From Rhodanobacteraceae bacterium (GTDB lineage Bacteria; Pseudomonadota; Gammaproteobacteria; Xanthomonadales; Ahniellaceae): a stretch of 64,000 nucleotides of DNA. The stretch is taken from contig JADJFT010000003.1 in assembly GCA_016708465.1 (NCBI GenBank), positions 1 through 64,000 on the forward strand. The letters run 5' to 3'. This document shows, in pieces, positions 61,738-64,000 of this stretch (positions within the stretch are counted from its first letter, which is position 1; each line of letters opens with the position of its first letter). The notes under the pieces were generated by a model, which saw only the letters and a list, made by a program, of their open reading frames with translations, was not told the DNA's origin and ran no database searches. The translations under genes were made by a program, and so were the position numbers.

Positions 61738-64000
61738 TCAACCGGCCAATGCCCGCGACACGATCTCGCTGGTGTCGCGCGACAAGCCGTGCACCGCCGC
61801 GAGGCGTTCGAGTTCGCTACGCATCATCACGCTGCGGCTGGGTTCGAGGCGGCGCCAGCCGTTGAATACGGCGGCAAGGCGCGCCGCAATCTGCGGATTG
61901 ATCGCGTCCAATACCGCGAGCTGCCCACCGATCAGGCGATAGCCAGCGCCGCTGGCGTCGTGGAAGCGCGCGCGGTTCTGGCGCGCAAAGCTGCCCAACA
62001 GGGCGCGCACCTTGTTCGGGTTGCGCAGGCTGAAAGCAGCGTGCTCGAGCAAGGCGCACGCGTTCCAGCGTGCCTGGTTGTGGGTTGGTCGCCTGCAACA
62101 TCAGCCACTTATCGATCAGCAACTGGTCGTCCGCATGGCGGCCGTAGAACGCCTCGGCCAATCCCTGCGCGCCAGGTACGGCATGGTGCATCAGTGCCGC
62201 GAGTGCCGACAGGCGCTCGCCCATCGAGGTCGCCTCGGCATATTGCTGTTGGGCGTGTAGCGCGTACACCTTGGCATCGGCGGCGATCAACAGGTGCAGC
62301 GCGCGCTGACGAAAACGTCGCGCCGCAACTGCCGGTGCCGCGTAGCCGCCGTGCGCAGCATCCTCAAGGGCTGTGCGCCGCGCAATCAGCTCTGCGGCCA
62401 GATGCCGACCAATCGCCGCACGTAGTGCTTCACGAATAGCGTGCAGCCGCGTCGGATCACGCGCGTCGATGCGCTCACCGAGACTGATTTCGTCGGGCGG
62501 TTCAAGACACTCCGCAAGCAACGCCGGATCGACCTGCGGATCCGCGAGCAATTTGGCGAGTGCGTCCAGCAGTACCTGCAGTGATGGCGAGGCATCGAGC
62601 TCGCCCTGCCGGTATGCCACCAGCAGGATGCGCTCGCCCAACTTCTGCGCGGCATCGAAACGATTGAAGTCGTCGTGCTCATGCGCGATGCGAAATGCCA
62701 ATTCGTCGTCGCTGACCGCAAATTCGAGCCGCACTGGTGCCGAAAAATCCTGCAGCAGCGACGCCACCGGGCGCTGGTCGATGTCCTCGAACACGTACTC
62801 CGACGAAGCACTGGTCAGGACCAGCACACATTGGGTGACGGCATCCGTGCTGGTGCCAGCCAATCGCAGTGGATACGGCTGACCGTCCGCTGCGTAGAGC
62901 ATCATCCGCACCGGGATCGGCAGCGGCAGTTTGCTGGTTTGTCCGGGCGTCGGTGGCGTGTGCTGGGACAGATGCAGGGTGACGCAACGGCGGTCGGCGT
63001 CGTGGTCAAGTTCGGCGCGCAGTACCGGGGTGCCGGCTTGTTCATACCAGCGCGCCAATGCATTGAGATCGGTGCCGTTGGCATCGGCCATCGCCCGCAG
63101 AAAATCGTCACAGGTGACGGCTTCGCCATCGTGGCGCTGGAAATACAAGTCCATGCCGCGGCGGAAACCGTCACCGCCGAGCAGGCTGCGATACAGGCGC
63201 ACGACCTTCCGCGCCCTTGTCGTACACGGTCGAGGTATAGAAGTTATTAATCTCGCTGTACTACGCCGGGCGCACCGGATGCGCGAACGGTCCGGCATCT
63301 TCGGAAACTGCATGGCGCGCAACTGCCGGACATCGTCGATGCGCTTGAGCGCGCGTGAGCCTTGGTCGGCGCAGAACTCCTGATCGCGATAGACGGTCAG
63401 GCCTTCCTTCAGCGACAACTGGAACCAATCGCGGCAGGTGATGCGGTTGCCGGTCCAGTTGTGGAAATACTCGTGCGCGACGACGGCTTCGACGTAGTCG
63501 AGGTCGGCGTCGGTCGCGGTCTCCGGATCCGCGACGATGGCCTTGGCGTTGAAGATGTTGAGGCCCTTGTTCTCCATCGCGCCCATGTTGAAGTCCGACA
63601 CGGCGACGATGTTGAACACGTCGAGGTCGTAGGCACGGCCAAATTGCTCCTCGTCCCAGATCATCGCCCGCTTGAGGCTGTCCATCGCATGCGCGCAGCG
63701 GCCGATCGCCTGCGCCTCGGCATAGATGCGCAGGCGCACGTCGCGGCCTTCCATGGTGCGGAAATGGTCTTCGATGTAATCCAGGCGCCCGGCCACGATC
63801 GCGAACAGATAGCTCGGCTTCGGCCACGGATCGATCCACTCGGCGAAGTGCCGACCATCCGGCAGTCGCCCCTGTGCGCCGGGATTGCCGTTCGCGAGCA
63901 GCACCGGGAAACGGTCGCGATCGGCCTCGAGGCGCACGCGATAGGTCGCCATCACGTCCGGGCGATCGACGAAACACGTGATGCGACGGAAGCCCTCGGC
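61738..64000 (-). CDS. pepN: Aminopeptidase N, N-terminus outside window, several indels
   Basis: M1 metalloaminopeptidase: GAMENKGLNIFN and the zinc site VVAHEYFHNWTGNRI...LKEGLTVYRDQEF are intact. The C-terminal domain LEHAAFSLRNPNKVRALLGSF, GGQLAVLDAINPQIAARL ends at 61738. Lesions: one base lost near 62055; near 63195-63300 the expected FAHPVRP, YSEINNFYTSTVYDKGAE and VVRLYRS lie in alternating frames with an in-frame TAG. An alternative open frame masks these. PepN is a cytosolic housekeeping enzyme, so sequence error is the likelier reason. Confidence 0.9.

Overview
The window looks like chromosome of a GC-rich gammaproteobacterium, most likely in or near the Xanthomonadales/Lysobacterales. 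This rests on gene content (separate GlyQ and GlyS, class I FBPase, PepN beside a long membrane ankyrin protein and YkvA, xanthomonad-type attC stems around CAAGCCGAC, and secreted proteins ending in an F-x-D-S-F-E motif). It is inference; no rRNA or other decisive marker is present.

Layout. 1-12.6 kb is ordinary chromosome: GAF protein, cytochrome b561, fbp, a DUF3142/TPR-like pair, UPF0149 protein, TetA-type MFS pump, a large M28/PDZ/TolB-propeller peptidase and a GT2 glycosyltransferase. 12.6-24.4 kb is a chromosomal integron: a divergent integron integrase with a long Ala/Thr-rich N-terminal extension, an attI-like junction (GTTAGGC at 14046), then about eight cassettes. These carry a membrane-tethered XRE regulator, two tiny proteins, a Phd-ParE pair, an inverted YefM-YoeB pair, a possible DUF1877 protein, a secreted unknown, and possibly an NhaA/cation exchanger pair as the last unit.

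Nearly every attC in the array is broken by mobile DNA in one of two fixed ways. Three IS110/IS1111-type copies sit in the left arm of the attC stem. Six elements sharing a 16-bp terminal repeat (GAGGCTGTAGAAAAAC and variants; one is an IS1182-type IS, the rest short derivatives or MITEs) sit at the integrase crossover: wherever the left edge survives, the preceding sequence ends in GTT, and all six are followed directly by GTTAG. This second pattern is the most interesting signal in the window.

24.4-33.3 kb: cation transporters, two VOC proteins, a secreted repeat protein, a MopE-type metal-binding protein, a membrane-anchored SrpA-type peroxidase coupled to a cytochrome b561, and a DUF488 protein. 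33.4-38.6 kb: a translationally coupled MacB-like ABC operon with three consecutive HlyD-type adaptors and a REP-like palindrome at one start codon. 38.7-51.4 kb: GspE/PilB-type ATPase, glyQS, a wHTH-nucleotidyltransferase/HEPN-like pair, RtcB ligase, lipocalin, thiolase, LpxL-like acyltransferase and a Ycf46-type AAA ATPase. 51.5-64 kb: a multidomain trypsin-like protease, SixA, a damaged YceI/phospholipase-D region, YkvA, a ~1,120-aa ankyrin membrane protein and pepN running off the end.

Many long genes outside the array, including housekeeping pepN, are split by single-base indels, often in short homopolymers, and the GAF gene carries two compensating indels. Much of the apparent pseudogenisation may therefore be sequence error; frameshift calls should be read with that in mind.
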